Source: Methylobacterium sp. J-077
Lineage (GTDB): Bacteria; Pseudomonadota; Alphaproteobacteria; Rhizobiales; Beijerinckiaceae
Assembly (NCBI RefSeq): GCF_022829365.1
Contig: NZ_JAKSYJ010000112.1
Location: 42,461-106,460 of the forward strand
Direction: 5' to 3'
Length of the DNA stretch: 64,000 bases
Within the stretch, counting starts at the first letter, position 1. The number at the start of each line of letters is the position of its first letter. The translations under genes and the position numbers were made by a program. Shown here piece after piece: positions 44,367 to 52,630 of the stretch. The notes under the pieces are model-generated. The model was not told the DNA's origin. It did not search any database and saw only the letters and a program-made list of their open reading frames with translations.

Positions 44367-45560
44367 ATGGCATTATCCGGTCTGACCGCCCGCGAGATCC
44401 TGCCCGACGATTCCGGGCGCGGTGCCCTGGTCGGGCGGGTGTGGCGCCCGGATGTCGGGGGGCCGAGCGTGGTGGCGATCCGGCTGGGTTCGGATGGCGA
44501 CATGCGGGTCATCGACGTCACGGCCCGGTTCGCGACCGTCAGCGACCTGTGCGAGGCGCCGGACCCTGCCGCTGGGCTCCGGGCCGCCGAGGGCGCGGAT
44601 CTCGGCAGCCTCGACGCCATCGTCGCCAACACTCCACCGGACGGCCGCGACCCCAGACAGCCTTGGCTGCTCGCCCCGGTGGATCTTCAGGCGTTGAAGG
44701 CCGCGGGTGTCACCTTCGCGACCTCCATGCTGGAGCGGGTCATCGAGGAGCGGGCGCGGGGCGATCTCGCCGCGGCCTCGGCGATCCGTGCCGAGGTCGA
44801 GCGCCTCGTCGGCCGCGACCTGCGCCGGCTGAAGCCCGGATCGCCCGAGGCGATGGCGCTGAAAGACGTGCTGGTCGCGCAAGGCGCCTGGAGCCATTAC
44901 CTCGAAGTCGGGATCGGGCCCGATGCCGAGATCTTCACCAAGGCGCAGCCGCTCTCCGCGGTCGGCTGCGGCGCCGATGCCGGGCTGCACCCGGAGTCGC
45001 ACTGGAACAACCCCGAGCCCGAGTTGGCCCTGGCCGTCTCGTCCCAACAGAAGATCGTTGGGGCGACGCTCGCCAATGACGTGAACCTGCGGGACTTCGA
45101 GGGCCGGTCGGCACTGCTGCTAGGCAAGGCGAAGGACAACAACGCCTCCTGCGCCCTGGGGCCGTTCCTGCGCCTGTTCGACGACACGTTCAGCCTCGAC
45201 GACGTGCGCCGCACCACCGTGACCCTTGAAGTGACCGGCACCGACGGGTTTCGGATGGAGGGCACGTCGCCGCTGGCTGAGATCAGCCGCGATCCCGAAG
45301 AGCTGGTCGCCGCCCTGATGGGCCGCACGCACGATTATCCCGACGGCGCGATCCTGCTGCTCGGCACGATGTTCGCGCCGATCCAGGACCGGCACGGGCC
45401 GGGCCTCGGCTTCACCCACGCGGAGAACGACCGGGTCGTGGTGGCAAGCCCCGAACTCGGCCGGCTGGTCAACCGCATGCGCCCCTGCGATGCCTGCGAG
45501 CCCTGGACGTTCGGCGCCCGCGCGCTGATGCGCAACCTCGCAGGGCGCGGGATTCTGTGA
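44367..45560 (+). CDS. Fumarylacetoacetate hydrolase (FAH) family enzyme, AraD1-like
   Basis: A 397-residue member of the FAH superfamily, longer than simple hydrolases and resembling the branch with 2-keto-3-deoxy-L-arabonate dehydratase and similar sugar-acid enzymes. The N-terminal 150 residues are variable. The catalytic fold contains NNPEPELALAVS (metal-binding glutamates), GATLANDVNLRDFEGRSALLLGKAKDNNASCALGP and DYPDGAILLLGTMFAP. It is followed after 34 bases by an FAD-linked hydroxyacid dehydrogenase gene, and an IlvD/Edd dehydratase that would supply 2-keto-3-deoxy acids is encoded 7 kb downstream. A role in sugar-acid breakdown is likely. Confidence 0.87.
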   Translation: MALSGLTAREILPDDSGRGALVGRVWRPDVGGPSVVAIRLGSDGDMRVIDVTARFATVSDLCEAPDPAAGLRAAEGADLGSLDAIVANTPPDGRDPRQPWLLAPVDLQALKAAGVTFATSMLERVIEERARGDLAAASAIRAEVERLVGRDLRRLKPGSPEAMALKDVLVAQGAWSHYLEVGIGPDAEIFTKAQPLSAVGCGADAGLHPESHWNNPEPELALAVSSQQKIVGATLANDVNLRDFEGRSALLLGKAKDNNASCALGPFLRLFDDTFSLDDVRRTTVTLEVTGTDGFRMEGTSPLAEISRDPEELVAALMGRTHDYPDGAILLLGTMFAPIQDRHGPGLGFTHAENDRVVVASPELGRLVNRMRPCDACEPWTFGARALMRNLAGRGIL

Positions 45561-45594
45561 CAGAGGCTCGCGCTGAAGCCCCCGGAACAAGCCA

Positions 45595-46965
45595 ATGACA
45601 GAAGCCGGATCCATCCTCGCGCGTCTTTCCGACATCGTCGGACCGTCCGGCCTCGTGACCGGCGAAGAGCTGCGCGGCCGCTCGGCGAACTGGACCCGGC
45701 CGACCGAGCCCTGCGCCGCGCTCGCCCTGGTCCGGCCGCGCAGCACCGCCGAGACGAGCGCCGTGATGGCCGCCTGCCACGCGGCGGGGATCTCGGTGGT
45801 CCCGCGGGGCGGCGCCACCGGCCTGGTCGACGGCACCCTGTGCACGCCGGACGAGATCACCCTGTCCACCGAGCGGATGACCGGCATCGAGCCGGTGGAT
45901 CCGCTCGGCATGACCGTGGTGGTGGGTACCGGCGCCACCCTCGAGAGCGTGCAGAACGCGGCGACCGAGAGCGGCCTGTTCTTCCCCCTCGATCTCGGCG
46001 CCCGGGGCTCGGCCACGATCGGCGGCGCGATCTCGACCAATGCCGGCGGGCTGCGCGTCCTGCGCTACGGCATGATGCGCGAGATGGTGCTGGGCCTGGA
46101 AGCGGTCTTGGCCGATGGCACGGTGGTCTCGTCCATGCGCCCCCTGATCAAGAACAACACCGGGCTCGACCTGAAGCAGATCTTCATCGGCACCGAGGGG
46201 ACTCTCGGCATCGTCACCCGCGCGGTCCTGCGCCTGCGCCCGGAGCCGGCCGGCTACGCCACCGCGCTGATCGCCTGCCCGGGGGTCGATGACGGCGCCC
46301 GGGTCCTGCGCGCCGCGCAGAGCGCCTTCCAGGGCCGAGTCTCGTCCTTCGAGGGCCTGTGGCCGGATTTTTATAAGGTGATGACCGCGCCCGGCCGGGC
46401 GACGCCGCCGCTGGGCTACGACTACCCGTTCTACGCCATCATCGAGGTCGAATGCGTGCCTGAGGAATCCGACAGATTCCTCGGCCTGCTCGAAGGCCTG
46501 ATGGGCGAGGGCACGATCCTCGACGCGGCCGTGGCCTCATCGGAGGAGCAGCGCCGGGGGATGTGGCGCATCCGCGACCGGGTCGAGCACCTGAACGCCG
46601 ACGGGATCGAGCGCGCATTCGACGTCAGCGTGCCGCTCTCTAAGATGCATGGCTACGTCCAAGGCGCACTAGAACGCTTGGCCGCAATCCCGGGCTGCCG
46701 CGCGGTGGTCTACGGGCATATCGGCGACAACAACCTCCACTGGAACACCACCCGCCTCGACGCCGCCGGCAACGCCGCCATCGACGCGGCAATCTACGCG
46801 CCGCTCGCGGAGCTGAACGGCTCGATCTCGGCCGAGCACGGCATCGGCCTGGAAAAACGCGGTAAGCTGCCCCTGTCGCGTTCGCCGGAGGAGATCGGCG
46901 CCATGCGGCTGATCAAGCGCGCGCTCGATCCGGACAACCGGCTGAACCCGGGCAAGATTTTCTGA
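45595..46965 (+). CDS. FAD-linked 2-hydroxyacid dehydrogenase (GlcD/D2HGDH family)
   Basis: Flavoenzyme of 456 residues that oxidises a D-2-hydroxy acid (D-lactate, glycolate, 2-hydroxyglutarate and similar) to the keto acid. The N-terminal FAD_binding_4 domain has VVPRGGATGLVDGTLCTP and FPLDLGARGSATIGGAISTNAGG. The C-terminal domain has VYGHIGDNNLHWN and AEHGIGLEKRGKL, the metal and substrate site of this family, and ends in the usual LDPDNRLNPGKIF. Same strand as, and close behind, the FAH-family gene. The 12-residue gap to the DUF167 gene suggests read-through transcription. Confidence 0.93.
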   Translation: MTEAGSILARLSDIVGPSGLVTGEELRGRSANWTRPTEPCAALALVRPRSTAETSAVMAACHAAGISVVPRGGATGLVDGTLCTPDEITLSTERMTGIEPVDPLGMTVVVGTGATLESVQNAATESGLFFPLDLGARGSATIGGAISTNAGGLRVLRYGMMREMVLGLEAVLADGTVVSSMRPLIKNNTGLDLKQIFIGTEGTLGIVTRAVLRLRPEPAGYATALIACPGVDDGARVLRAAQSAFQGRVSSFEGLWPDFYKVMTAPGRATPPLGYDYPFYAIIEVECVPEESDRFLGLLEGLMGEGTILDAAVASSEEQRRGMWRIRDRVEHLNADGIERAFDVSVPLSKMHGYVQGALERLAAIPGCRAVVYGHIGDNNLHWNTTRLDAAGNAAIDAAIYAPLAELNGSISAEHGIGLEKRGKLPLSRSPEEIGAMRLIKRALDPDNRLNPGKIF

Positions 46966-46976
46966 AGGCGCGACCG

Positions 46977-47291
46977 GTGGCACGAGCTCCGTCGGAGCCA
47001 GCGGTCAAGCCGCTGCGGCTCACCGTCCGGCTGACCCCGCGCGGCGGCCGCGACGCCGTGGAAGGCTGGATCCGCGACACGGATGGCGCCCCTTGTCTCA
47101 AGGTCCGCGTGGCCGCCCCGCCGGTCGATGGCGCCGCCAACACGGCGCTCGAACGGCTGATCGCCAGTTCTCTCAGGATCGCGGCCGGCGCCGTTCAGAT
47201 CGTCGCCGGCCATCAGGGACGTGTGAAGCGCCTGGAGATCACCGGCGTAGACGAGGAGGCCGTGGCCAAAGCCTTTGGTGATCCGGGATAG
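46977..47291 (+). CDS. DUF167 family protein (YggU type)
   Basis: A 104-residue protein with the DUF167 signature: LRLTVRLTPRGGRDAVEGW, then LKVRVAAPPVDGAANTALERLIAS, which is the most conserved part, and GHQGRVKRLEITG. The family is widespread, small and of unknown function. GTG 46977 is preceded by GAAGG. It is only 11 bases after the flavoenzyme gene and converges with the vapC gene that follows. Confidence 0.9.
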   Translation: MARAPSEPAVKPLRLTVRLTPRGGRDAVEGWIRDTDGAPCLKVRVAAPPVDGAANTALERLIASSLRIAAGAVQIVAGHQGRVKRLEITGVDEEAVAKAFGDPG

Positions 47292-47307
47292 GCGCTTGCT
47301 GGCGATG

Positions 47308-47745
47308 TTAGTGCACGCCGTTGCCGACGGCCTGTGGATCGAGCCAATTCTCGATTTTCAGCCCTGGAACGCGGCGGAACTCATTTAGGTTCGCGCTAAC
47401 GAGACAGAGATCTAAGGCAAGGCATTGGGCAGCGATCAGAAGGTCGTTCGGCCCGATCGGCGTGCCCCGATTTGTGAGGAGCGCGCGGATTTCGCCGTAA
47501 TAGCGATCGGCCGGCGCTGCCAGAGGGGCGATCGGAATCGTTCCGAGCACCGTTTCGGCGCGGTCCGCCAGAGACTGAGACCCTTTTCGCGCGACGCCGT
47601 ATCGGATCTCGGCGGCCGCCACGATGCTCGTGCACACCTTGGCTGTGCGCCCTTCGAGAATGGCGGCGACCGGGCCGTCCCGTCCGCGATTGATGAGATC
47701 CGACAGAATGTTGGTATCGAGCAAATAGCGCACGACGCCACTCAA
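47308..47745 (-). CDS. vapC: PIN-domain toxin (VapC type), second pair
   Basis: Predicted RNase toxin of 145 residues. The four-acid PIN site is visible as YLLDTNILSDL, AAAEIRYG, GPNDLLIAAQ and the downstream SANLNEFRRVPGLKIENW. The last motif is the usual C-terminal RVxGLxxENW signature of VapC. ATG 47745 overlaps the stop of the antitoxin gene (ATGA). It lies between the DUF167 gene and the BKACE gene and is unrelated in sequence to the toxin at 8739-9155. Confidence 0.92.
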   Translation of the reverse strand: MSGVVRYLLDTNILSDLINRGRDGPVAAILEGRTAKVCTSIVAAAEIRYGVARKGSQSLADRAETVLGTIPIAPLAAPADRYYGEIRALLTNRGTPIGPNDLLIAAQCLALDLCLVSANLNEFRRVPGLKIENWLDPQAVGNGVH

Positions 47746-47972
47746 AGGACGACGTCTTCGGCCTCGAGATCGGGAATCTCATCCAACCAATCTTCAGGCG
47801 GAAGCGGCTCCAGCGACACGATAAAAGCCTCGAGGCGAAGCCGCGGTCGAAGGACCAGGCTGCCATCGGGGTGTCGAGAGATCGACACCTCGTCGCCAGG
47901 CAATTCGAACTCCTTCGGGATTCGGACGGCTTGGCTACGATTATTCCTGAAGACCTTGGCGATGCGCTCCAT
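47742..47972 (-). CDS. vapB: VapB-type antitoxin, second pair
   Basis: A 76-residue antitoxin. An N-terminal AbrB/SpoVT-like domain (AKVFRNNRSQAVRIPKEFELPGDEVSI, about residues 4-33) gives way to an acidic tail (PEDWLDEIPDLEAEDVVL) that should inhibit the toxin. ATG 47972 is used because GGAGG lies 5 bases upstream; the GTG at 47978 overlaps that ribosome binding site. Toxin and antitoxin are coupled by a four-base overlap. The upstream promoter region is only about 70 bases long. Confidence 0.9.
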   Translation of the reverse strand: MERIAKVFRNNRSQAVRIPKEFELPGDEVSISRHPDGSLVLRPRLRLEAFIVSLEPLPPEDWLDEIPDLEAEDVVL

Positions 47973-48041
47973 GATCACCTCCCGACATACGGCTTAACAT
48001 ATGCCCAGGTCAGCGACCGCACAAGCAAGGGTGGACCGCCC

Positions 48042-48971
48042 TCAGAACGCGACCTTGTCCCCGCCCTTCAGCGCCAGCATCTCCCGCGCCTCGTCGGGCG
48101 AGGCGATTGCGAGGCCCAGCCCCTCGATGATCGCGCGGACGCGGCGGACCTGCGCCGCGTTGGTCTCGGCGAGCTTGCCGGGGCCGTCCCACAGGCTGTC
48201 CTCCAGGCCGACTCGGACGTTGCCGCCCATCGCGGCGGCCATGGCGGCGATGTTCATCTGGTTGCGGCCCGCCCCCAGCACCGACCATTGATACTGATCG
48301 CCGAACAGCCGGTCGGCGGTGCGCTTCATGTGCATCACGTCGTCCGGATGGGCGCCGATGCCACCCTGCAGGCCGAACACCGTCTGGATGAACAGCGGTG
48401 CCTTCACGAGGCCGCGGTCGAAGAAGTGCTTGAGGTTGTAGAGATGGGCGGTGTCGTAGCACTCGAACTCGAACTTGGTGCCGTTCGGCGCGCAGGTGGT
48501 GAGGATGTGCTCGATCTGGCCGAACGAGTTGCGGAAGATGATGTCCTTGTTGCCGAGATAGTCCCGCTCCCACTGGTGCTTCAGGTCCTTGAAGCGGTCG
48601 AGCATGCCGAACAGGCCGAAATTCATCGAGCCGAGGTTGAGCGAGGCGACCTCCGGCTGAAAGGTCGCGGCCGGGCGCACGCGCTCCTCGATCGACATGG
48701 TCGGCGCACCGCCGGTGGTGAGGTTCACCACGCAGCCGGAGCGCTGCTTGATCACCGGCAGGAATTTGGCGAAGGCCTCCGGCGACTGGTCGGGCTGACC
48801 GGTCTCGGGGTCGCGGGCGTGCAGGTGGACGATCGCCGCACCGGCCTCGGCGGCGCCGATCGCGGCGTCGGCGATCTCCTCCGGCGTCACCGGCAGATGC
48901 GGCGACATGCTCGGCGTGTGGATCGCGCCGGTGACCGCGCAGGTGATGATGACTTTCCGCTGGGGGGCCAT
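48042..48971 (-). CDS. Beta-keto acid cleavage enzyme (BKACE / 3-keto-5-aminohexanoate cleavage family)
   Basis: Zn-dependent TIM-barrel enzyme that reacts a beta-keto acid with acetyl-CoA to give acetoacetate and a new acyl-CoA. The 309-residue protein has the zinc-binding His49 and His51 in IVHLHARDPETGQP, NLTTGGAPTMSIEERV, the substrate-site segment ASLNLGSMNFG and VRVGLEDSLWDG with the third zinc ligand (glutamate). It lies 2 bases downstream of a lambda-crystallin-type dehydrogenase gene, so that enzyme's 3-keto product is its likely substrate. Substrate unknown: characterised members act on 3-keto-5-aminohexanoate, dehydrocarnitine and others. Confidence 0.93.
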   Translation of the reverse strand: MAPQRKVIITCAVTGAIHTPSMSPHLPVTPEEIADAAIGAAEAGAAIVHLHARDPETGQPDQSPEAFAKFLPVIKQRSGCVVNLTTGGAPTMSIEERVRPAATFQPEVASLNLGSMNFGLFGMLDRFKDLKHQWERDYLGNKDIIFRNSFGQIEHILTTCAPNGTKFEFECYDTAHLYNLKHFFDRGLVKAPLFIQTVFGLQGGIGAHPDDVMHMKRTADRLFGDQYQWSVLGAGRNQMNIAAMAAAMGGNVRVGLEDSLWDGPGKLAETNAAQVRRVRAIIEGLGLAIASPDEAREMLALKGGDKVAF

Positions 48972-48973
48972 GC

Positions 48974-49897
48974 TCAGTCCTTCTGTGAGAGCTTGTGAGC
49001 CCGCAGGGACGCCAGCCGGGCATCCCGGCGGCGCATGCGGGCGGGGAGATCCGCGGGCGCCCGCCATTGCGCCAGGATCGCTTCGGTGGCCGGCGCCTCG
49101 TAGACCGAAGGTGGCGCGGCATCGGCCGCAAGGCTCTTGTAGAAGCCGGTGTAGCGCGCGCAGTAATCGGCGATGCCGCCGGGGGCGTTCAGCTCGATCG
49201 TCTCGAACGGACCCATGAAGCTCCAGCGCAGGCCGAGCCCGTCCGCGACGGTCTTGTCGAGATCCTGCGGCGTGACGTAGCCCTCCGCGGCGAGGCGGAA
49301 CGCCTCCGCCAGGAGCGCGCCCTGAAGCCGGTTGAGGATGAAGCCCTCGATTTCCTTGAGGACGGTGATCGGCACCTGCCCGATTGTTTCGTACGTGGCC
49401 CGGGCACGCTCCAGGACCGAAGCGTCCGTCCACGGCGCGCCGGAAATCTCTACCAGCGGGATCAGGTGCGGCGGGTTCACCGGATGTCCGATCAGGCAGC
49501 GCCCGCGGCCGGGCAAGCCTTCCGTGAACAGCGAGCAGCGGATCGCCGAGGACGACGAGGCGATGATTGCGCCAGGCGGCGCCAGCGCGTCGAGTTCGGC
49601 GAACAAGGCCTGCTTCACGTCGAGCCGTTCCGGGCCGTTCTCCTGCACGAAGCCGACGCCGTCGAGACAGGCGGCAAGGTTTTCGGATGCGCGGATACGG
49701 CCGGACGCCGCCGCCGGATCGGGGCAGAGCCCGTGCGCGGCGAGGGTGCGCAAGCCCTCGGCGCACAGCGGGATCGCGGCCTCGGCGACGCCGTCGGCGG
49801 CATCGAACAGGCGCACGTCCCAGCCGGAGCGGGCAAAGATCATCGCCCAGGCCCGGCCGATCAGGCCGGAACCGATGATCGCGACGCTGTCGGTCAT
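48974..49897 (-). CDS. Lambda-crystallin-type 3-hydroxyacid dehydrogenase (CRYL1-like)
   Basis: NAD-dependent dehydrogenase of the 3-hydroxyacyl-CoA dehydrogenase fold, 307 residues. The Rossmann motif is IIGSGLIGRAWAMIFARSGW, whose IGRAWAM form is that of lambda-crystallin/L-gulonate 3-dehydrogenase rather than carnitine dehydrogenase (GGGVIGGAW). SSSSAI, GHPVNPPHLIPLVEI with the catalytic histidine, and GFILNRLQGALLAEAFRLAAEGYV agree. It oxidises a 3-hydroxy acid to the 3-keto acid, which the neighbouring BKACE can cleave. GAGGGG TTGAGG precedes ATG 49897. Divergent from a GntR regulator gene. Confidence 0.92.
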   Translation of the reverse strand: MTDSVAIIGSGLIGRAWAMIFARSGWDVRLFDAADGVAEAAIPLCAEGLRTLAAHGLCPDPAAASGRIRASENLAACLDGVGFVQENGPERLDVKQALFAELDALAPPGAIIASSSSAIRCSLFTEGLPGRGRCLIGHPVNPPHLIPLVEISGAPWTDASVLERARATYETIGQVPITVLKEIEGFILNRLQGALLAEAFRLAAEGYVTPQDLDKTVADGLGLRWSFMGPFETIELNAPGGIADYCARYTGFYKSLAADAAPPSVYEAPATEAILAQWRAPADLPARMRRRDARLASLRAHKLSQKD

Positions 49898-50249
49898 AGC
49901 CTCAACCCCTCTTGTCGCTGATCCCGATCCTCGCGTGGACGGCGCGCGTCGCCCGCCCCTGGGAAGCTGTCGCGCTTCGACGTGACGATGCGGTTCGGAA
50001 GGCGGAGAGATCGGTCGGCCGGGACCGTCGAACGCTTCCGACGCCGACGGTCGCAGGCCGCTCGCATATCGTCCGTGATGGCCCGCAGAAGGCGCTGGCG
50101 ACAGACTGTCGTCTCGAACCGACCTTTCATCGCCCGCCGCCCAAGCGTTTCCTCCAGCCGATCCCTTTTGTCCGGCTCTGGCGGCTCTCTTCGGAGATGT
50201 GATCACAGATCACTAGCGTGATAGTGCCGGATGCGTCTAGTCTCGGCAG
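49898..50249. promoter_or_regulatory. Divergent regulatory region with GntR-type operator repeats
   Basis: No gene. Near the regulator's start lies TGTGATCACA (50198-50207), a perfect palindrome, followed by ATCAC-TAGC-GTGAT (50209-50222), a second inverted repeat. GATCAC is directly repeated at 50201 and 50208. The cluster is 28-52 bases upstream of the GntR gene and a likely binding site for it. The remaining 300 bases are GC-rich without visible elements. Confidence 0.55.
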
Positions 50250-50951
50250 ATGAGTTCTAGATTGGTTCTGGCCGAACTGCCGCAGCTGGAGCGGCGTACC
50301 CTCGCCGACACCGCCTACGAGGCCCTGGCGGACCTCCTCGCCTCCGGGCGGCTGACGCCGGGCGATCGGCTGTCCCTGCGCCAGAGCGCGGTGGCGCTCG
50401 GCGTCTCGGTGATGCCGGTGCGCGAGGCGGTGAGCCGCCTCGTGGCTGACGGTGTCCTCGAAGTCGCGCCGACCCGGGCGATCCGGGTGCCGGTCATGAC
50501 CGCGCAGGATTTCCGGGCGCTCGCCGAGACCCGCATGGCGGTCGAGGGCATGGCCGCCGCCCGGACCGCCGAGAGGCGGAGCGCGGTGGAACTCGCCGCG
50601 ATCCGCCGGGCGGAGGCGGCGTTCCGGGGGGAGGCCGGATCGGCGGAGCCCGACGGCGCCCGGGCGGTCCGGCTCAACCGCGATCTGCATTTCGCGATCT
50701 ATGCCGCCTGCGGGCTGGCGCCCCTCCAGGAAATCATCGCCCGGCTGTGGCTGAAGGCGGGGCCGGTCATCAACCTCGACCTGCGCGCCCATCCGGAACG
50801 GCTGCTCCAGGGTTACGCCCTGCGGCGGCACGCCGAGACGCTGGCGGCGATCGAGGCCCGGGACGGGCCGGCCGCCGCCGCGGCCCTGGCCGCCGACATC
50901 CGCGAGGCGACGGACTTCATCCTGTCCCGCGGGGGGTTGCGGGACGCGTAG
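50250..50951 (+). CDS. GntR-family regulator, FadR/FCD subfamily
   Basis: A 233-residue regulator. The N-terminal winged helix (residues 18-80) has YEALADLLASGRLTPGDRLSLRQSAVALGVSVMPVREAVSRLVADGVLE, and the C-terminal all-helical FCD domain has LNRDLHFAIYAACG with the metal-binding His and later HAETLAAIEARDG. FCD domains bind small carboxylates. It is divergent from the dehydrogenase/BKACE pair and upstream of an SDR and dehydratase series on its own strand, so it may control both. No good ribosome binding site is visible at ATG 50250. Confidence 0.92.
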   Translation: MSSRLVLAELPQLERRTLADTAYEALADLLASGRLTPGDRLSLRQSAVALGVSVMPVREAVSRLVADGVLEVAPTRAIRVPVMTAQDFRALAETRMAVEGMAAARTAERRSAVELAAIRRAEAAFRGEAGSAEPDGARAVRLNRDLHFAIYAACGLAPLQEIIARLWLKAGPVINLDLRAHPERLLQGYALRRHAETLAAIEARDGPAAAAALAADIREATDFILSRGGLRDA

Positions 50952-51025
50952 CGTTTGGTGCGCATCGTCTTCGTCAGAAAGGCCGCAAGCGCCTTCGAAA
51001 CGATGCTTTGACAGGAGGAAAGACC

Positions 51026-51793
51026 ATGGATCTTGGAATCGCCGGCCTGCGCGTGCTCGTGACCGCAGGCGCGGCCGGCATCGGGCGCGCCATCGTCGAT
51101 GCGTTCCTGGACGAAGGCGCGCGGGTCTTCGCCTGCGACATCGACGAGGCGGCGCTGGAGGCCCTGCCCGCGGAGGTCGGGCGCAGCCGGACCGACGTCG
51201 CCGACCGGGAGCAGGTCGCCGCCATGATGGATCAGGCGGTCGACCACCTCGGCGGGCTCGACGTGCTGGTCAACAATGCCGGCATCGCCGGGCCGACCGG
51301 GCGGGTCGAGGAGATCGCCCCGGAGGATTGGGACCGCTGCATCACGGTCTGCCTGACCAGCCAGTTCAACTGCGCCCGGCTTGCGGTGCCGCACCTGCGC
51401 GCGAGCGGCAACGGCTCGATCGTCAACCTGTCCTCGGCCGCCGGCAAGTTCGGCTTCGGCCTGCGCAGCCCCTACGCGGCGGCGAAATGGGGCGTGATCG
51501 GCTTCACCAAGTCCCTGGCGATCGAGCTGGGCGAGGCCGGCATCCGGGTGAATGCGATCCTGCCCGGCCTGGTCGCCGGCGACCGGCAGCGCCGGGTCCT
51601 GGAGGCCAAGGCGCAGCAGCAGGGCACGAGCTTCGCCGAGATGGAGGCCAGGGCCTTCTCGTTCGTGTCGGTGAAGGACTACGTCACCGCCCGCCAGCTC
51701 GCCGATCAGATCCTGCTGCTCTGCTCGCCCCGGGGCCGGACTATCTCGGGCCAGGCGATCTCCATCGACGGCGACACCCGGATGCTGTCCTGA
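51026..51793 (+). CDS. Short-chain dehydrogenase/reductase
   Basis: Classical SDR of 255 residues. NAD(P) motif VTAGAAGIGRA (about residues 11-21), FACDIDEAAL that binds the adenosine, LVNNAGIAGP, catalytic serine in NLSSAAGKFGFG, and YxxxK in SPYAAAKWG. The C-terminus has the usual SGQAISIDGDTRML. AGGAGG fixes ATG 51026. It is 74 bases behind the GntR gene, with another SDR and a dehydratase downstream on the same strand, so it probably oxidises a sugar-acid or hydroxyacid intermediate. Confidence 0.92.
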   Translation: MDLGIAGLRVLVTAGAAGIGRAIVDAFLDEGARVFACDIDEAALEALPAEVGRSRTDVADREQVAAMMDQAVDHLGGLDVLVNNAGIAGPTGRVEEIAPEDWDRCITVCLTSQFNCARLAVPHLRASGNGSIVNLSSAAGKFGFGLRSPYAAAKWGVIGFTKSLAIELGEAGIRVNAILPGLVAGDRQRRVLEAKAQQQGTSFAEMEARAFSFVSVKDYVTARQLADQILLLCSPRGRTISGQAISIDGDTRMLS

Positions 51794-51884
51794 AACGCCG
51801 CGCCCCGGCTTACGCAGCGGCGCGGATCGCGGCAGACTGAAATCCGAAGCGGCAGGATAACCGCGCCATTGGGAGGACCGGAGC

Positions 51885-52619
51885 ATGCGTCTCGCGGGCA
51901 AGACAGCGTTGGTCACCGCCGCCGGCCAGGGCATCGGCCGGGCGAGCGTCCTGGCGATGGCGCGCGAGGGCGCCCGGGTGCTGGCCACCGATGTCCGGGC
52001 GGAGGCGCTCCGGACCTTCGACGGGGTGGAGAACGTCACCACCGCGCCCCTCGACGTGCTGGACCGGGCGCAGATCGAGGCCGTGGCCGGCGGCCTCGAC
52101 CGGATCGACGTGCTGTTCAACTGCGCCGGCTACGTCCATGCCGGCACGGTGCTCGACGCCAGCGACGCCGATTTCGACGTCGCGGTGAATCTCAATGTCC
52201 GGTCGCAATTCTGGACCATCCGCGCGGTGCTGCCGCGGATGCTGGAGGCCGGCGTTGGCAGCATCGTCAACATGGCGAGCGTCGCCGGGTCGCTGCGCGG
52301 CCTGCCGAACCGCTTCGTTTACGGGCTGACCAAGGCCGCGGTGATCGGCCTGACCAAGTCGGTGGCGGCGGATTATGTCGGCCGTGGAATCCGCTGCAAC
52401 TGCGTCTGCCCCGGCACGGTCGACACGCCGTCTTTGGCAGAGCGGATCAACGCGTTCGACGATCCTGGGGAGGCCCGCAAGGCCTTCATCGCCCGCCAAC
52501 CCATGGGCCGGCTGGCGAAGGCCGAAGAGATCGCCCCGCTGGTGGTGTTCCTGGCGAGCGACGAGGCCGCGTTCGTGACCGGCCAGAGCTATTCCATCGA
52601 CGGTGGCATGACGATCTGA
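51885..52619 (+). CDS. Short-chain dehydrogenase, 2-keto-3-deoxy-fuconate dehydrogenase-like
   Basis: SDR of 244 residues. NAD site [23 protein letters not shown], serine in NMASVAG, and YGLTKAAV with the YxxxK pair. [21 protein letters not shown] is very close to the DHRS6/BDH2 and 2-keto-3-deoxy-L-fuconate 4-dehydrogenase group. With the IlvD/Edd dehydratase directly downstream (11 bases) a sugar-acid route is likely: the dehydratase makes a 2-keto-3-deoxy acid which such an SDR would oxidise. GGGAGGACCGGAG precedes the ATG. Confidence 0.91.
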   Translation: MRLAGKTALVTAAGQGIGRASVLAMAREGARVLATDVRAEALRTFDGVENVTTAPLDVLDRAQIEAVAGGLDRIDVLFNCAGYVHAGTVLDASDADFDVAVNLNVRSQFWTIRAVLPRMLEAGVGSIVNMASVAGSLRGLPNRFVYGLTKAAVIGLTKSVAADYVGRGIRCNCVCPGTVDTPSLAERINAFDDPGEARKAFIARQPMGRLAKAEEIAPLVVFLASDEAAFVTGQSYSIDGGMTI

Positions 52620-52630
52620 GGATATCGACC

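Noticed and set aside
48974..49897. L-carnitine dehydrogenase for the dehydrogenase next to BKACE
   Set aside because: The Rossmann motif GSGLIGRAWAM and the rest match lambda-crystallin/L-gulonate dehydrogenase better than the GGGVIGGAW form of carnitine dehydrogenases, so I kept the substrate open.
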